Positions 12,201 to 24,644 are shown, counted from the stretch's first letter. The stretch: DNA of 64,000 bases from Sarcocystis neurona (GCA_000727475.1 KL647290.1:3139532-3203531); one strand, 5' to 3'. Numbers and translations are program-made. The notes: generated by a model from the sequence alone, not told the origin.

Positions 12201-14945
12201 CGTTAATTCGCACTTTTAATATACATACATACATACATACATACATACATACATACATACATACACACACATACATACATACATACATACACATATACCT
12301 ACATACAGATACGTTTTAGATATATAAAGACAGAGAGAGGAACAGGGAGGGACTCGTAGGTACATAGATCAATGGATAGTGCAGATCTGGACTGGCAGAG
12401 ATACAGATAGATACGTGCCACTCATTAATAAACGTCAGACGGACGACGGAGACATGCATATATAGACACATACGCGTACACATAAACAAACGTCTTAATG
12501 AGAGAGTGATCTGTTAGCAGATGTATGCGGTTCTCTCGTCTCTGTGTGGCTGAAGCCGCACAGCACACCTGCCGCACGTCACGCCAGCAGCAGACGTTTC
12601 AACCTCAGCAGCTGCAGCAAACAGTCACCAACCCACTGGTGCCGTCGGCAACCGCATACTCGCATCTACCAGCAGCAGCTGCTGCTCCACGCACGCTCTC
12701 CCCGGAAGGAGAAGCAGCAGCAGCGGCGCCGCACACTGCCAGACGCAACGGCCGTGCTCTTGTGGCATGTATCACGACGCACAAGCGTTTGCAGACGAGT
12801 TTACATTCGTCTCCGCGAGCATTACCCAGTAATTCAGCATATCGTGAACGCATGTGTATACATATGTATTTACATATATACATNNNNNNNNNNNNNNNNN
12901 NNNNNNNNNNNNNNNNNNNNNNNNNNNNNNNNNNNNNNNNNNNNNNNNNNNNNNNNNNNNNNNNNNNNNNNNNNNNNNNNNNNNNNNNNNNNNNNNNNNN
13001 NNNNNNNNNNNNNNNNNNNNNNNNNNNNNNNNNNNNNNNNNNNNNNNNNNNNNNNNNNNNNNNNNNNNNNNNNNNNNNNNNNNNNNNNNNNNNNNNNNNN
13101 NNNNNNNNNNNNNNNNNNNNNNNNNNNNNNNNNNNNNNNNNNNNNNNNNNNNNNNNNNNNNNNNNNNNNNNNNNNNNNNNNNNNNNNNNNNNNNNNNNNN
13201 NNNNNNNNNNNNNNNNNNNNNNNNNNNNNNNNNNNNNNNNNNNNNNNNNNNNNNNNNNNNNNNNNNNNNNNNNNNNNNNNNNNNNNNNNNNNNNNNNNNN
13301 NNNNNNNNNNNNNNNNNNNNNNNNNNNNNNNNNNNNNNNNNNNNNNNNNNNNNNNNNNNNNNNNNNNNNNNNNNNNNNNNNNNNNNNNNNNNNNNNNNNN
13401 NNNNNNNNNNNNNNNNNNNNNNNNNNNNNNNNNNNNNNNNNNNNNNNNNNNNNNNNNNNNNNNNNNNNNNNNNNNNNNNNNNNNNNNNNNNNNNNNNNNN
13501 NNNNNNNNNNNNNNNNNNNNNNNNNNNNNNNTACATATATACACATATACGTATATACCTACGCACACGAATATATACATGTATACATATATACATACAT
13601 ATGTACATAGTTGTGCACACGAATATACACATGTAGACATATACACATATATATACATGTGTATAGTTATGCACACGAATATATACACGTACATACATAT
13701 ATAGATATGTATATGATAATGCGCACGAATATATACATGTACATATATATATATATATATATTCACACACCTCATTTGCCCGCTCGAGTGAGAGGACCAT
13801 CTGCTGCATTACGTGTATGTATTCTACATGGTAACCAACTCAGACCAAGTGCTGACTGATGTCTACACCCGTGCATGTGCACTATACATATGTGTATGCG
13901 ATACCAACACGCAACCTACGAGAGGGGAGAGGCTATCTACCTTCATTGTCAAGTGTTCCCCTGCTGCCAGCGCTCGTGGTTTCTCGTGTCCTTTCTTACA
14001 ACGTCTCCAACATACGTGGGTGTGGCTTTACGTAAACAAAGCAGTGCCGTCGCGCGCATACGTATTCAGACAAGGAAGTCTACACGTATCGGCGGAGAAC
14101 TGCTGGTATACCGGTGCAGGGGGGATGTAACGGACTTCCACAGGAGCTCCCCTTGTTACAAAAGTGCAGCGAACACTATACTCCTTCTGTTCTTCTATAC
14201 GAACAGACGCGCAAACGCAGCAGCACGCGTTCACACACGTTGAGATACACACACACGTATATAGCCACAGAGAGGCAGAAAGACAACGAGAAAGGAGAGT
14301 CGGCGCCAGAGAGAGATACAGAAGGAACGACACAAGGTACGTGTAGCACACCAGCGCTCCGCCAGCAGCTACTGTTCAACGGCGTATGTACTGGCAGATC
14401 CTTCCTGACATGGTGCAGATATGCACAGGGCGTCTCCACCTCTCTTCATGTAAACACACAAGCACACAGAGAAGGAGAGAGGCGAATGGGTGGTCAGACT
14501 CGAGCCTGATACTGCAGTGCCCCAGCGTCGCACCTCTAAGTAACTGCTGTTGATTGAAGCTTGAGAGAATGGCAATATGCTCCTCAGTAAGTGCGCTGAA
14601 TCGCTTGGCCACGGATCTACTGGCGCTGGCTGCTGCTTCATCGTCTTCGTCGTCGTCGACGCCTCGACTTCCTCCAAACGCGGCGCTGGACTCAGCAGCC
14701 GCAGCTTCTGCAGCTTCCTCGGGGCCATCCAGAATGCGAGACAAGTGATACTGCTGCTGCATCGGTTTCTCGTCTGCTCCTGTTGCTAGCTGTTGCGCTC
14801 TTCGCACGTACGGGGACCCCGGCGCTGCTGCAGGTGAGCTGCTGCTGCTCGGAGACGTCAGTCCCATCATCTCTTCTTCTTCGCGATCCTCGTCCGCTAC
14901 TGCTGCTCCTCCTTCCCCATTGTTACTCAAATTAGAAAACGCCAT
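290..14945 (-). CDS. DUF2009/UPF0652 family protein, six exons, 3' end outside window
   Basis: Exons on the complement are 14945-14534, 7436-7278, 5162-4962, 3845-3762, 1649-1515 and 455-290. Each has an AG acceptor and a GT donor. The first five introns are all phase 1 and every junction keeps the frame; the last donor (phase 2, AG then GTGCGT) leads off the window. The start ATG at 14945 opens an acidic Ser/Ala-rich leader of 137 residues. The conserved part then reads through VSEYTDRID (exon 2), FEVGRRYKILNPERMRSAYG with YGKLIYLLMD (exon 3), LLRDPLV (exon 4), HIQREIKEKQNAIKTLARKY (exon 5) and EIEQCLYSLGDHNSYLRF with PCDRMI (exon 6). From memory of the family this order and wording match eukaryotic DUF2009 (UPF0652), whose function is unknown. 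About 385 residues are visible; the C-terminal third should lie left of base 1. The introns are unusually long (1.1-7.1 kb). Exon joins are my inference from phases; the family name is from memory. Confidence 0.62.
456..1514 (-). other. intron 5 of the DUF2009 gene
   Basis: Phase-1 intron, donor GTAAGT next to 1515 and acceptor CCTGCAG next to 455 on the minus strand. It contains an AT microsatellite near 873-886 and otherwise unique sequence. Open frames of 60-250 codons exist on both strands but none has a recognisable domain. Confidence 0.55.
2928..3184. repeat. 32-bp minisatellite, about eight copies
   Basis: Diverged tandem copies of a unit beginning GCAGTTGATAATG and ending GGAGACA, with most spacings exactly 32 bases. 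Copies differ by point changes and a few 1-2 base indels, so this is an old array. It sits inside a DUF2009 intron, and the minus-strand open frame across it is repeat-driven. Confidence 0.85.
3280..3685. repeat. 24-bp TGCATGCA-containing minisatellite
   Basis: Some fifteen diverged units of about 24 bases with the core CTGCATGCAACGTGTACGA. TGCATGCA, a perfect palindrome, is preserved in most units. The array starts about 100 bases after the 32-bp array and ends shortly before exon 4 of the DUF2009 gene (3845-3762), inside the intron. TGCATGC is known as a DNA motif bound by some ApiAP2 transcription factors. Confidence 0.85.
3846..4961 (-). other. intron 3 of the DUF2009 gene
   Basis: Phase-1 intron of 1.1 kb, donor GTAATT next to 4962 and acceptor TTTGCAG next to 3845. 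It is mostly ACAC, ACAT and AT microsatellites (notably 4020-4150, 4380-4430 and 4680-4800) with no gene-like stretch. Confidence 0.6.
5163..7277 (-). other. intron 2 of the DUF2009 gene
   Basis: Phase-1 intron of 2.1 kb, donor GTGAGT next to 7278 and acceptor GCATGCAG next to 5162. It mixes ACAT/TATA microsatellites with unique sequence. Several minus-strand blocks have short open frames and occasional splice-like borders (near 5650-5760, 6130-6220, 6760-6850). Because exons 2 and 3 join in phase across a conserved family segment, I treat these blocks as intronic. Confidence 0.55.
12221..12297. repeat. CATA tetranucleotide microsatellite
   Basis: Near-perfect tandem ATAC/CATA repeat for about 75 bases, interrupted once by CACACA. 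It lies inside the long first intron of the DUF2009 gene. Confidence 0.95.
12884..13531. other. assembly gap (648 N)
   Basis: Run of N with ACATATATAC-type microsatellite on both sides, so the unresolved sequence is probably more of the same repeat. Its true length is unknown. All open frames drawn across it are meaningless. Confidence 0.98.
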
Positions 14946-15808
14946 TTTCTGTCACAGGTGTCGTTGCTGGGTGGCGCTGCGATCGTGCTTCGCCTGGAAC
15001 TCTTCGTATACATGCCACTGTCCAGATGCGTCGTCGCTGCGTGCTCCCACCCTTGAGAAGCACGACCGAGAAAAGGAAAGACGCAACAGATCTGAATCCA
15101 GTCAGTCAAAGAATATACGTAGAGAACGCAGAAAGGACACCACTACCGCAACCTCGTCGCGCACCAAGGACAAAACGCAAAACTCGCCAAACCCAGAGGG
15201 GCTCACGGAGACTTGCAGTTAAAGCAGCCGCAGGGAGAGGAAACACAAGTAATAACATGAACTGTGCCACAAAGAGAGAGAAGAGAATGCTCTTCTCGTG
15301 CGGACACGAACACTCGCTTCCGCTCAACACCAGAAGAGCGATGGATGTAGTGCTAGAAACAGAACTACACAGCACGAAGCAAATTCATGTACCGAGACGC
15401 GTAACCCCTAGCAGGTCGCAGTCGACCATTAAGAGTGTCACCAAGAAGTACAGAAGACTCGAAAAGCGGGGATGGGAACGCTAGCTTAGCAGTGGGTGAA
15501 TAAAATGCCCCGCTGAAGATGGAAAAAGACACGCACGGAACGAAAAACTGGCGAGTGCATCTCACGAAGACGATACGAAACGAAGTAGTTACTCCTTACT
15601 AACACCACCCAATAATTTTCCTTGAACTGGGAGCAACCGCCAGTTGTACAGAATTCGCATGCGTACCGAGGAAAATCAAAGAATCCACGCAGCACGATAA
15701 AACGCCTACGCCGGGGAGGTTACTGGGGAGACAGAGCGTTAGCCGCTCGTGCAGAAAGTACACGTTTATTTAAACGCTAGCTTTGCCTTAGAGAAAAGAT
15801 TCTATTTG
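14946..15808. other. intergenic, upstream region of the DUF2009 gene
   Basis: Contains the 5' flank of the minus-strand gene starting at 14945. A plus-strand frame with ATG at 15026 (153 codons, basic) and two minus-strand frames near 15486-15695 are open, but none forms a phase-consistent chain or shows a domain. I annotate no gene here. Confidence 0.4.
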
Positions 15809-16199
15809 CTAAACCGTTTTTGGAATTGACGCAGGCCATGCAAGGAGAACGAGCAACATGACCGAACGTATGTCAGCTGAATGCGAGAGATATATACATC
15901 GATGGTAGGGTATTAGTAATAGAGAGAAGACTTAATTTACCAGGCGTAACAAGCCAGCGTTCGCGTACGAGAGGCAAGTATTTGCAGAAGTGGAAGCGGT
16001 ATACTTTGTAGCACTGGGGAACGGGTGAGCGTGTGGAGGCAGGGCGCAGTATACGAGTAGCCGACAACCAAAAACAATCGATCCTTGGAAATACTTTTGG
16101 GAAGGAGGGCGAGGAACGAGCCAGCATAGCAACGCACGCAAACAAAATTTCCCACTCTACTATATGATGTTTGCGGGAGAGAATAGGAAAGTCGCTCAT
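15809..16199 (-). CDS. hypothetical small protein, two exons (tentative)
   Basis: Exons complement 16199-15941 and 15876-15809, 327 coding bases, 108 residues. The ATG at 16199 has A/G at -3, the donor is CCTG then GTAAAT, the acceptor is GCATTCAG, and the phase-1 junction is preserved. The C-terminus carries a hydrophobic stretch (VMLLVLLAWPASIP) that could be a membrane anchor. No family is recognised. A second frame across the first exon is also open for about 100 codons, which weakens the call. The gene would point the same way as the DUF2009 gene, about 860 bases upstream of its ATG. Confidence 0.28.
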
Positions 16200-18268
16200 T
16201 GCCCTCGCATGGTGGACGGGATTTCAGCTTTTCGCCTGCGTGCAAGGACGTCCCACTGTGAGGGACCTCCTACGAGAACACGACACCTTAATGCAAGTTA
16301 CGGAGGAAAGGCGAGAATTTTTCCGTTTCTCCTCTTGTAAAAATTATTTCGTCCGCGTTCAATTTTTCCATATAACCCAGCCTCTTGCATACGGATAGGG
16401 AGGACGCAAAGTCTCGTCTTACGGCCTCAGTGCCACGTTATTCTTTTCAGTCCCCCAGTGGCGCGGGAACGTTCAAAGCAGCAGGTATAAATGTACTTGG
16501 ACTTCATATAGCATAAATGAGGCTTGACAACTTGCACCTTTCCGCGGCTTTTGCTGGCCTCTGTAGAAGATACCGGACACAGAGTACCGGTTGTCCTACT
16601 GCAACTGGTGAGGTGTGCGGTTCCCAATTATCCGTCACTTTTGGTAGCTTCTGCAGACACACTCACTCACGTACAGGAAACTGCCGAGATGGGCAAGGTG
16701 ACTCGACCACACTTTGTCCTGGTACGCGAACATGAGTGGGGAACACGGAGGAAACGTGAGTCATGGTTGATCTACGAGACCTGTTAGATGCGTACATTCC
16801 AGCACAGGCCTACATTGTCTTTTATTGTACAAATGCGGTCGGGCGGGCGTACGTGTACTGTATCATTTATACAGGAATCACCCAGAAAATGCGTGCGCAA
16901 GTCTTGTGGCAGACACAAGCTCAGTGCGTGACAAGGAATGTTGAGTTTTGCAGATTTATTAAGTCTTCAGCAGGATGTATACGCATATGTATATAGGTGC
17001 GTGTCTTGATGTGTATATGTATGTGTGTGTATATATATATGTATGTGTATATTGAGTCTTCCATGGGCAGTTATACATACGCATATGTGTGGACACGTAT
17101 GTGTGTATATATTAACACGCGGGTATACACATATATGTATATATATGCATATACACATGCGTAGATATACATGTATATATAGGTATGTAGGTTGCGCCTG
17201 CGTCAGCGCACGTTAAAGATTACGTTGGAAGGTGGGTGTCAGGTCAAAAGCATGAGATTTCGTGCAGTGCGCGACTGCAGGATCGTGGTGTACGACTGCA
17301 TTTCTTCTGCGTGGCTAGCCGTCTCTTTTTGGGTAGCTGTGTAGTTCTTTCTCTTGTATCCTCTCCAGGTATTTATATACATCTTAACTGTACACGTAGG
17401 TGTGTGGACTCTCAGAGTGAACTAGATTATACACGAGAACGTCGCCATCCTCGACACTGCCGTACTGTTTTGTCGTATCTTTACGCGTACCTAGATGTGC
17501 TGAAAAACTCTCCCGTCCACCGTTTTCTGCGGAAAAGAGCTGGTAGCCACGGTACTGGCGAGCGTTTTCGAATCTGTCGACCTCTCTATGAATCTACATG
17601 CAGGGAAACGGTGTATGAATATATATTGATATATACGCCGTGCTCGCGTACTTACACATACACGTATATATGTATGTATGTATATAACTCGTACGTACGT
17701 TTACAGACGTGAACGTCGACGCTCACGAAGAAATGAACCGTGAGCATCTGAAATGCAGAATACTTCTTAACGGTGACTGCATCCCAACTGCGTGTGTCCG
17801 TGGCCGGAAGTTAATTTCCAGCTGCACACCGCTGGATAATGGTGGAACCTATCAGGGACTGTGCTTATGGTTTGGGCATAAAACATCCGAAAAAAACCAC
17901 TTCCCACACTCCTTACTCCTGCCAATGCAGGGACGCCACTTCTGATCTTGACATGAGCTTCCTGTACACCTCTATGTCATTCGCGGAAGGTGAAGGCTGT
18001 GACGGTGAGTTACAATCCGATGGGGTGTGTCCACACGCCCTTTGTAACTTTGCTACAGCCCGCCCACTCTTTTTGTTGTCAAAGATGAAACTGCAAAAAT
18101 TCCAGATTCCAACCTACGTAGAATGGATCTGTATGTATATGTAGGTACACGTATGTTTAATAATGTACTGTACCATGCACGGGTGAAGATACGAACGTGC
18201 AAGTGTGTCTCTCACTTCATTTGTAGGTGGATTCTAAAAATATGCCTTCCACATGCAGACCTGCACAG

Positions 18269-18300
<32 letters not shown>

Positions 18301-21300
18301 GGAGGTCGAGGTAGAGTTATTTGCAGCAGTATACCGTATCGTGCACGGCGTGCAGATACGAACGCGCACGTGTGTCTTTTTCGCGACATTCATTCGTAGG
18401 TGGATTCAAAAGTATGCCGTTTATACGTACTCTTCGTAGAAGTGACACGATATTCGGGAGTATGTATACATATGTGCAAATGTGCAGGATGAGGTGATAC
18501 GTGTTGCCCCGGACGGCTCGGAGGGCGTACGCTGATACACGTGTATGCAGATCCATGTATCAACAGCAGACTGCAGCTGCTGGTGCTACCTTTGGAGGGT
18601 GGGGCAGCAGAAGTAGCGTCAGCGGACGCTGCAGAGGTAGAGGACCTTTGCAAGAACGAGGTAGAGGAAGTTGCTGCTCGAGCAGCAGGAGGTAGGCGCG
18701 GCACGCGCGAAGAGGCGAGAAGACGAGGAGGAAAAGAAACAGCAACAGCCGCTCGACCAGCAAACACTGCAGCAGCCGCGTCTCGAGCAGGCGAGGTGGC
18801 TGCAGCAAAAGCAGCAACCCGAGGAGCCGTCAACGTCGCTGCAGCAGAGGACGAACCAACAGCGGCGGGAGAAGTCGTCGGAGAGGATAGGAGAAGGACT
18901 GCGTGTGGGCGACAACTGCTGCTTCCTTGCGAAGGAGCAGGCGGTGGCAGAGCAGCAGCAGCAGCAAGCGAAGACACAAACGTGCGGCAGCGGCAGCAGG
19001 CAGGAGAAGCAGCAGAAGGAAGCGAGCAGCAGCAGGGGGGAGCAGCAGCAGCGTCAGACGGGAGCTGGAGCAGAAGAAGGCGGGGCCTTCGAGAGCAGCT
19101 GCGAGAAGGAGCTGCTGCAGCAGGAGCAGCAGCCACAGCAGCAGCAGCAGTCGCGGCAGCTGCAGCAGGCGCTGGCTATGAATGCGTGTGGGGAACGAGC
19201 GCCAGTAGCAAAGGACAGCAGCAAGTGCTGCTGTATGTATATGTATACATATATATGTATATATATGTGTATTTGTCGCGTGTATTTGCAGATCCTGTAT
19301 TTCCCAGTGCACCCGGATTTTTTGTATGTATACGTTTACCTGTGTATGTGCAAGGTATGGATATATATATATATATATATGTGCACGTGCGTAGGCTTTT
19401 ACCCCCGGTCCTCAAGTACGTTAAGACAATGCCCGGAAGCATACGGGTGTGTGTATTACCACGGCAGTAACAGTCCTCCCGCGTGTAGCAGCACGTGAAG
19501 CGGATGGTTTCTGTTCACGTTTTCAAATCCCCCTTTCAAAACGACTTCGAAAACCTTTGGAAGAAAAGGGCGGTGCGAGCTTCATTCGTAGGTGCGCAGC
19601 TGTCGAACAGTACAACACTTTGTCATTTCCATGCGCAGTCATTATCCTTTCATCGTAGATATTTCACTAGCTTCTGCAAAAATTATGAAAACACCACCCA
19701 CATTGGTAGAATACACTGGGGACTAGGCTGCAGTGCTCGAACATCATTCCAATGTATGTTTCGACTGCATCGTCTGGGTAGTCTGACGATCACATTACTT
19801 GTGATGCAGGTGGTTCATATACATATATATATATATACATAAGACGTGTGTATATGTCTTGGTGCATACTCGAAGGTGTATATTTGTGGGATTGTGGGGG
19901 TTAGTTCCCTGCTCAGAGGTCATGAACATAATATGTGAACGGGGAAGTCGGCACTTTCGGGTATCCAGACATGAGCTCCTTGTCGCTGTACACACGCAGC
20001 GATTTTGCGGCGATTTCTTACGGGGGCCCTTCACTACTACATGTCACTGTGAAGGACAAAGAGCACACACTTGTATGTGCATGCGTTAGTCTATGTAGGC
20101 ATGCAAAAATATGATTGTCCTTCTCTATGCCCTAGGTTGCGTAATGAGACCTGCTCGTAACCGGAGGCGACATGCGATAAGTGAGCGGTGACAAGTGACA
20201 CACTGGGAGGACGACATGCCAAGCGCAGTAGACAGGGCTTGCGCTCACATGCAGAGAGCGAGACACACAACTCTACGAGTCTGCACGAATGAGGATGCAT
20301 ATGCGACGAAACCGCCGTTACACGTGGCATACGGCGAAGGAAGAAAATTCAAACACTGGGGACGACCAACCGTCATTTTCGCAAGAGAAACACAAACTTT
20401 GGTGCCGACATTAACACGGCATTGTTAGGTATCGTTGTGGTGGTCCCTACAGTAGTACTGACGCAGGAAGCAAAAATATGAGTTTTGGGTGCGAATATAG
20501 ACGTGCAACATCGATATATTACTTCCATCCCAATCTGTCCACTGTGTACTTATTTCCTGTTCGCTTGGGAGGACGACTTAAACCTTGGCAAGGGCCCTCC
20601 TGTATGTCGAGTCACGTGGAAAAAAGTTGCGAATGTACAGGTAGGCTTGGTCGAACATATCATCGTACGCGCACCCTCAGGAAACGTATACATGTTTGTG
20701 TGTATATATATACATGCATATACATAATCAGACGGGCGTTTAGTTGGACGGGGACGACTGTGCGTGACATTTCGTATTAGACGAATCACCTGCGTGAGAA
20801 ATCAAAGGCTGCTGTCACTGTGTCTTTTTTCCTATTTAGGTAAACTCTCAGGCACACTCAGTTGCAGGAACAGTAATTCCTCTACAGCAGTAACAGCCGC
20901 GGGCACATTTACTATACATGAGTTTAACAGCGACACATGATATTGTGTGTACGGCTAGATCCCCCCCTGTATCTTTCAAGCTCATGCCCCCTGTGTTTTA
21001 CAAGAGGCGGTTACCTGTCAAAGTCTGTCTCTACTCTCTGCGGGGCCTGAGCAATTAAACTTACGCCGGCATTCTTCCTGCGGTGCTGAGCCACCTCCAT
21101 ATAGGTCCACAGTTGCACGGGAAGCGATATTTCTTTGCGAAATCAATGTTGTATTTGAACGTGAAACTGTACACATTTAGCTGTGTAGATTCCTTCCTGC
21201 ATTTCCTTCACATATTTTCTGTCGAGTCGTCAAGTAAGATATGTTCACCAATGTCAGCTTCCCATTGTCCGCAGAGTACGTCTGACTGTTTCGTTGCGTT

Positions 21301-21703
21301 TTCTCTGTGGGAACATCTTGTGAGCAGCTCGTTGTTGCGAATTGTTGAGACGGTGCCTCGCTGCTGTGAGATTGTCAACTCACTTCTCCTTCCCCATTTC
21401 CGGTCTTCGTATGTTCTTCCGCTGTTGTATCTACAAGTGTTGACTCCCCGCGTCACCGCGTCTTGACAGTACTGTACGATTTCTTTGAAAACGAATCAAC
21501 TAACTGCCTTTTATTTTCTCTTCCGGCCCCCTCAAAGTGGTGCGTTCTACTTTCGTGTGCATTGCATGAAACGTGCCGCCTGCTCCAAGTGAAGCTGTAC
21601 CTACTCGAGCACACTTGATGGTACGAATACCTTTACGTCTTTTGAAGGACTGATAACTTTTTATCCCCTCTTTCCGCCCTTACACACGTGCAGATACACT
21701 GAC
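16200..21703. other. gene-poor stretch, no gene called
   Basis: Mixed unique sequence and TGTA/TATA microsatellites (about 16980-17200, 17650-17700, 18265-18300, 19225-19385) plus a GCA-rich block (18545-19190) open in several frames on both strands. Exon-like islands with plausible splice borders occur on the plus strand near 16565-16757, 17705-18005 and 19500-19640. They could not be linked into a frame-consistent gene and show no known domain. Confidence 0.4.
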
Positions 21704-21908
21704 CTCCCGGCACCATCTTTGCCCATCTGTGGGTCACTATCTTCTTCCTGCGTTGCCCTTCCGCCTCTTCAAACACAAAACAGATGTACAAGCGTCCACG
21801 TTTGTCACACATAACGCGATGATCTTGGCCTGTCTCGGGCAGTTTCACGTGAGTGCCCGTCCACCCGTATTCACCAAAACAACGCCAGAACAACGCTCCT
21901 GACAATCG
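21704..21908 (-). other. isolated exon-like block
   Basis: A 205-base minus-strand block open for 68 codons, preceded by a pyrimidine-rich tract and AAAG and ended by GAG then GTCAGT. The peptide is basic and varied in composition (it includes VMCDKRGRLYICFVFEEAEG), unlike the repeat-driven frames around it. A second block at about 21352-21458 can be joined in phase and ends at a GTGAGT donor. No start or stop exon was found and the family is not recognised. Confidence 0.25.
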
Positions 21909-22951
21909 CTTTAAGATTGTAGAGTACGTAGGGAGAGAAACAGCGCGGTAGCAAAAACACACAAAAAGAATGTGTGCACACGCATACACGAGCATGGTAC
22001 TTCGTGGACAAAGTCGTTTACATTGTACAGAAACACCGCGTGTGCATCAGCCCTGCTGTCGACCAACCATCCATTCGATACAAGCTGTGCAGCTTTACAT
22101 TTCTCAGAATGTCTACCAATATAACCTCATATGTAAAATCAGGTGCGCACGACCGCAGACGTCAACACTGCGGACAATAGAGTTAATGGGTTGATGCGCG
22201 TGCCTCTTCGATGTATCCATTCGCCGACGTGTGGAATTTCTACCTTTCATTTCGTAGGTTTGCACACTCATGCCTATGTAATAGTAGGTGTTACCCGAGG
22301 CGGTCGCTGCTCATCTCGCCTGCGCACTTCGTATATTTTCAGTACGTGGCCTTAACCGCCTATCTTTTAAGAGGTAGGTATATTCAAATACTTCTACTTT
22401 TCCGCGTGTATAGGGACCTCTGAACGAGCGCACACGTGTACAAGACCATATGAGGGACTCGCGGCCAAACTTAGCGCAACTCATACACTCTTGTTCTGAT
22501 GGCTAGCTCTACGGAAATGTGTACCTACCTATCCATACCAACGCGTATCATACCTTCCACAGGTATCCGAGTGCCGGATTACCCGTCTAGAGCATCCCGT
22601 GAGATGGTGACACACAGGTCTGCCTGGTGTATCTGTCTGGGTGACTATACACTATTCTGTGTCGCTCCACCTTTGCCTTGCACGTTCTTTATTGAGGGAC
22701 TCGTAGTGTTTTTGATCAACCTTTTGCGAACGAGGCAGCAATTTGTGGAGTGAGAACTACGTTACGGTAGCTGTGGACGGAAGGCAATTTCACTGCTTCG
22801 CAGCGTAGAGCAGCTAGAGCAGCAAGGACCGCCGCCTTGTCACCGAGAAATGCACGCATTATCACTTCTACGCGACATATATACACATATATATATACGT
22901 AAGCGTACGAACATTGTACTTGCAGTGGTAGTTTTTTCTATACGTCACCTA

Positions 22952-23220
22952 GATGCAGTTGAGCTTTTGTACAACGTCGACATTCACTTCCCGCTCACAA
23001 ATATTTTTGTACACAATGTGCGCGCAGAAGTATGCGTGCCGTGCCCTGTTAGAAGGGGTAGAAAGTCCTTCAGGCCTGAATGTGTAGATTCAGTTGAGCT
23101 TTTGTACAACGTCGACATTCACTTCCCGCTCACAAACATTTTGTACATAATGTGCACGCAGAAGTATGCGTGCCGTACCCTGTTAGAAGGGGTAGAAAGT
23201 CCTTTAGGCTTGAATGTGTC
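22952..23220. repeat. 135-bp tandem duplication with a 1-bp indel
   Basis: Copy one 22952-23086 and copy two 23087-23220 are nearly identical over their whole length. The second copy lacks one T in a T run, so the reading frame shifts relative to the first. Each copy has a CGCAG followed by an open stretch and GG then GTAGAA, i.e. weak exon-like borders. Confidence 0.9.
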
Positions 23221-23850
23221 GAACGCGTCGCCTTGTGGCAGTGAAGCAGCAGGCCCGCTTTACACATCGTTCCCAGCGCACAAGTGAATATATGTGTATA
23301 TATGAGTAGATGCCGGTGTTTTCTTCGTCTGTGACGATGCGGCCTTTATCTCCATAGCAAGCATATGCACTCGGAGCGACACAAGAATAGAGGTCTGCGT
23401 GGCGGCGGCTGTGAACGGTGTGAGTGAGAGTGAGAGCTACGACGTTCGCAAAGTAGCACGCGCAGTGATTACATGGGCAACTCCCTGCCTCTCCAACAGG
23501 ACTAGTAGTCTCAGCAGAGGCATTCGTGGCATTAGCACACAGCTAATTTGACAAGCAGAGTGCAGCAGTGCTGCTGTATCGCTAATTGTCAACAGCACTA
23601 GTAATGAAAATCCAGCAGTGACAGCACATTAGAGCGTGTATCCGCTGCATTCGGAGCAGCCGATGCGCGACGCGCGCAGCAAAACCGGCACCGCTGCCCA
23701 GCGGAAGAAGGGACAGCGGAAAACCGAGCACCACCACCAGCAACACGAGCAGGCAAGCGACTAGCAAGGCTTCCGCAGCAGCGGCAGAGTCCGCAGCAGC
23801 GGCAGAGTCCGCAGCCGCTATTGCGACACAGCGTCGAAAAGTGAACGAAG

Positions 23851-24001
23851 CAGCAGCGTGACGAAGACACGCGTAATAGGAACACACCGCCCCACGGTAC
23901 CACGAACAGCACAGTTGCAGCACAGGGCACACTACAGCAGCGTGGCGAAGACACGCATATGAGGAACACACCGCCACACGGTCCCGAACAGCATAATTGC
24001 C
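23851..24001. repeat. 84-bp tandem duplication
   Basis: The block beginning CAGCAGCGTG at 23851 recurs at 23935 with several substitutions and small indels, including shared AACACACCGCC and CCGAACAGCA/ACGAACAGCA elements. It follows a GCA-rich run at about 23775-23820. Confidence 0.8.
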
Positions 24002-24644
24002 GCCCATCGCACACTCCGTAGCAGTGAGAGCAGGAGAGCAGGATACACGGGGTCAAGTACTGCTTGCTCGGGTGGAGAAGAACATTGATTTTTCCGTCTC
24101 TGGTGCTCGAAACCGTGTTTTCCTTCCAATTCGGCAACTAAAGAGCCGTCGTGTCAAACCCAGAACAACCCTTTTCGGGCGCCCGCGCTAGACCAGTCCC
24201 ACCGACTGCGGGGCCGCTGCAGATACCGACGCGTGTTAATTTTTGATTAACGCCGTGCACGTGTGATGCTCTGTTTTGTACACTGTTTTTGTCACTCCCT
24301 GGACCACGATAGTCTTCTGCAAATACGTGTAGCACACATGCGTCCTTTAGCAGTTCTCTTCTGTGGAAGTCTGGTCGTCTGGCGTTTTCGCGTGCGTTCA
24401 AGTCTCTCTCCCAAGGGACTCTTTCGCGGCGAGTGTTCCGGCGTTCTGCCTACATGTGTTGCCCTTTCCAAACCAGAAGTCCTTTGCTACAGCTGTGCTG
24501 CAGTGAGGATGCATTCCCCGTTGTAGAACTGTAACATGTGTGTCGTTCCCTCCGCCCGGAGAGCGCATCTCGGTGCAGCGGCACTGTTGGAGGTACGAGT
24601 TCGTGTCATTTTCTTCCTTCGTGACGTCTTCAGGTTGCGCAACC

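Larger units (their letters stand above)
7437..14533 (-). other. intron 1 of the DUF2009 gene, 7.1 kb, contains an assembly gap
   Basis: Phase-1 intron, donor GTGCGA next to 14534 and acceptor GTGCCAG next to 7436. It contains a CTG/CAG-rich block (about 8430-9760) open in many frames on both strands, a CT run near 10543-10558, a CATA tract and a run of N. No frame has a recognisable domain or a phase-consistent exon chain. A nested gene or an extra symmetric exon cannot be excluded. Confidence 0.45.
21909..24644. other. no gene called; contains two tandem duplications
   Basis: Short frames on both strands, for instance plus 22499-22753 and minus 24138-24401, without known domains or linkable splice sites. 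Microsatellite DNA at 22868-22890. The two duplications are listed separately. Confidence 0.4.

Noticed and set aside
12525..13809. Several frames of 260-386 codons across the N run
   Set aside because: Most of their length is undetermined sequence; the rest is microsatellite.
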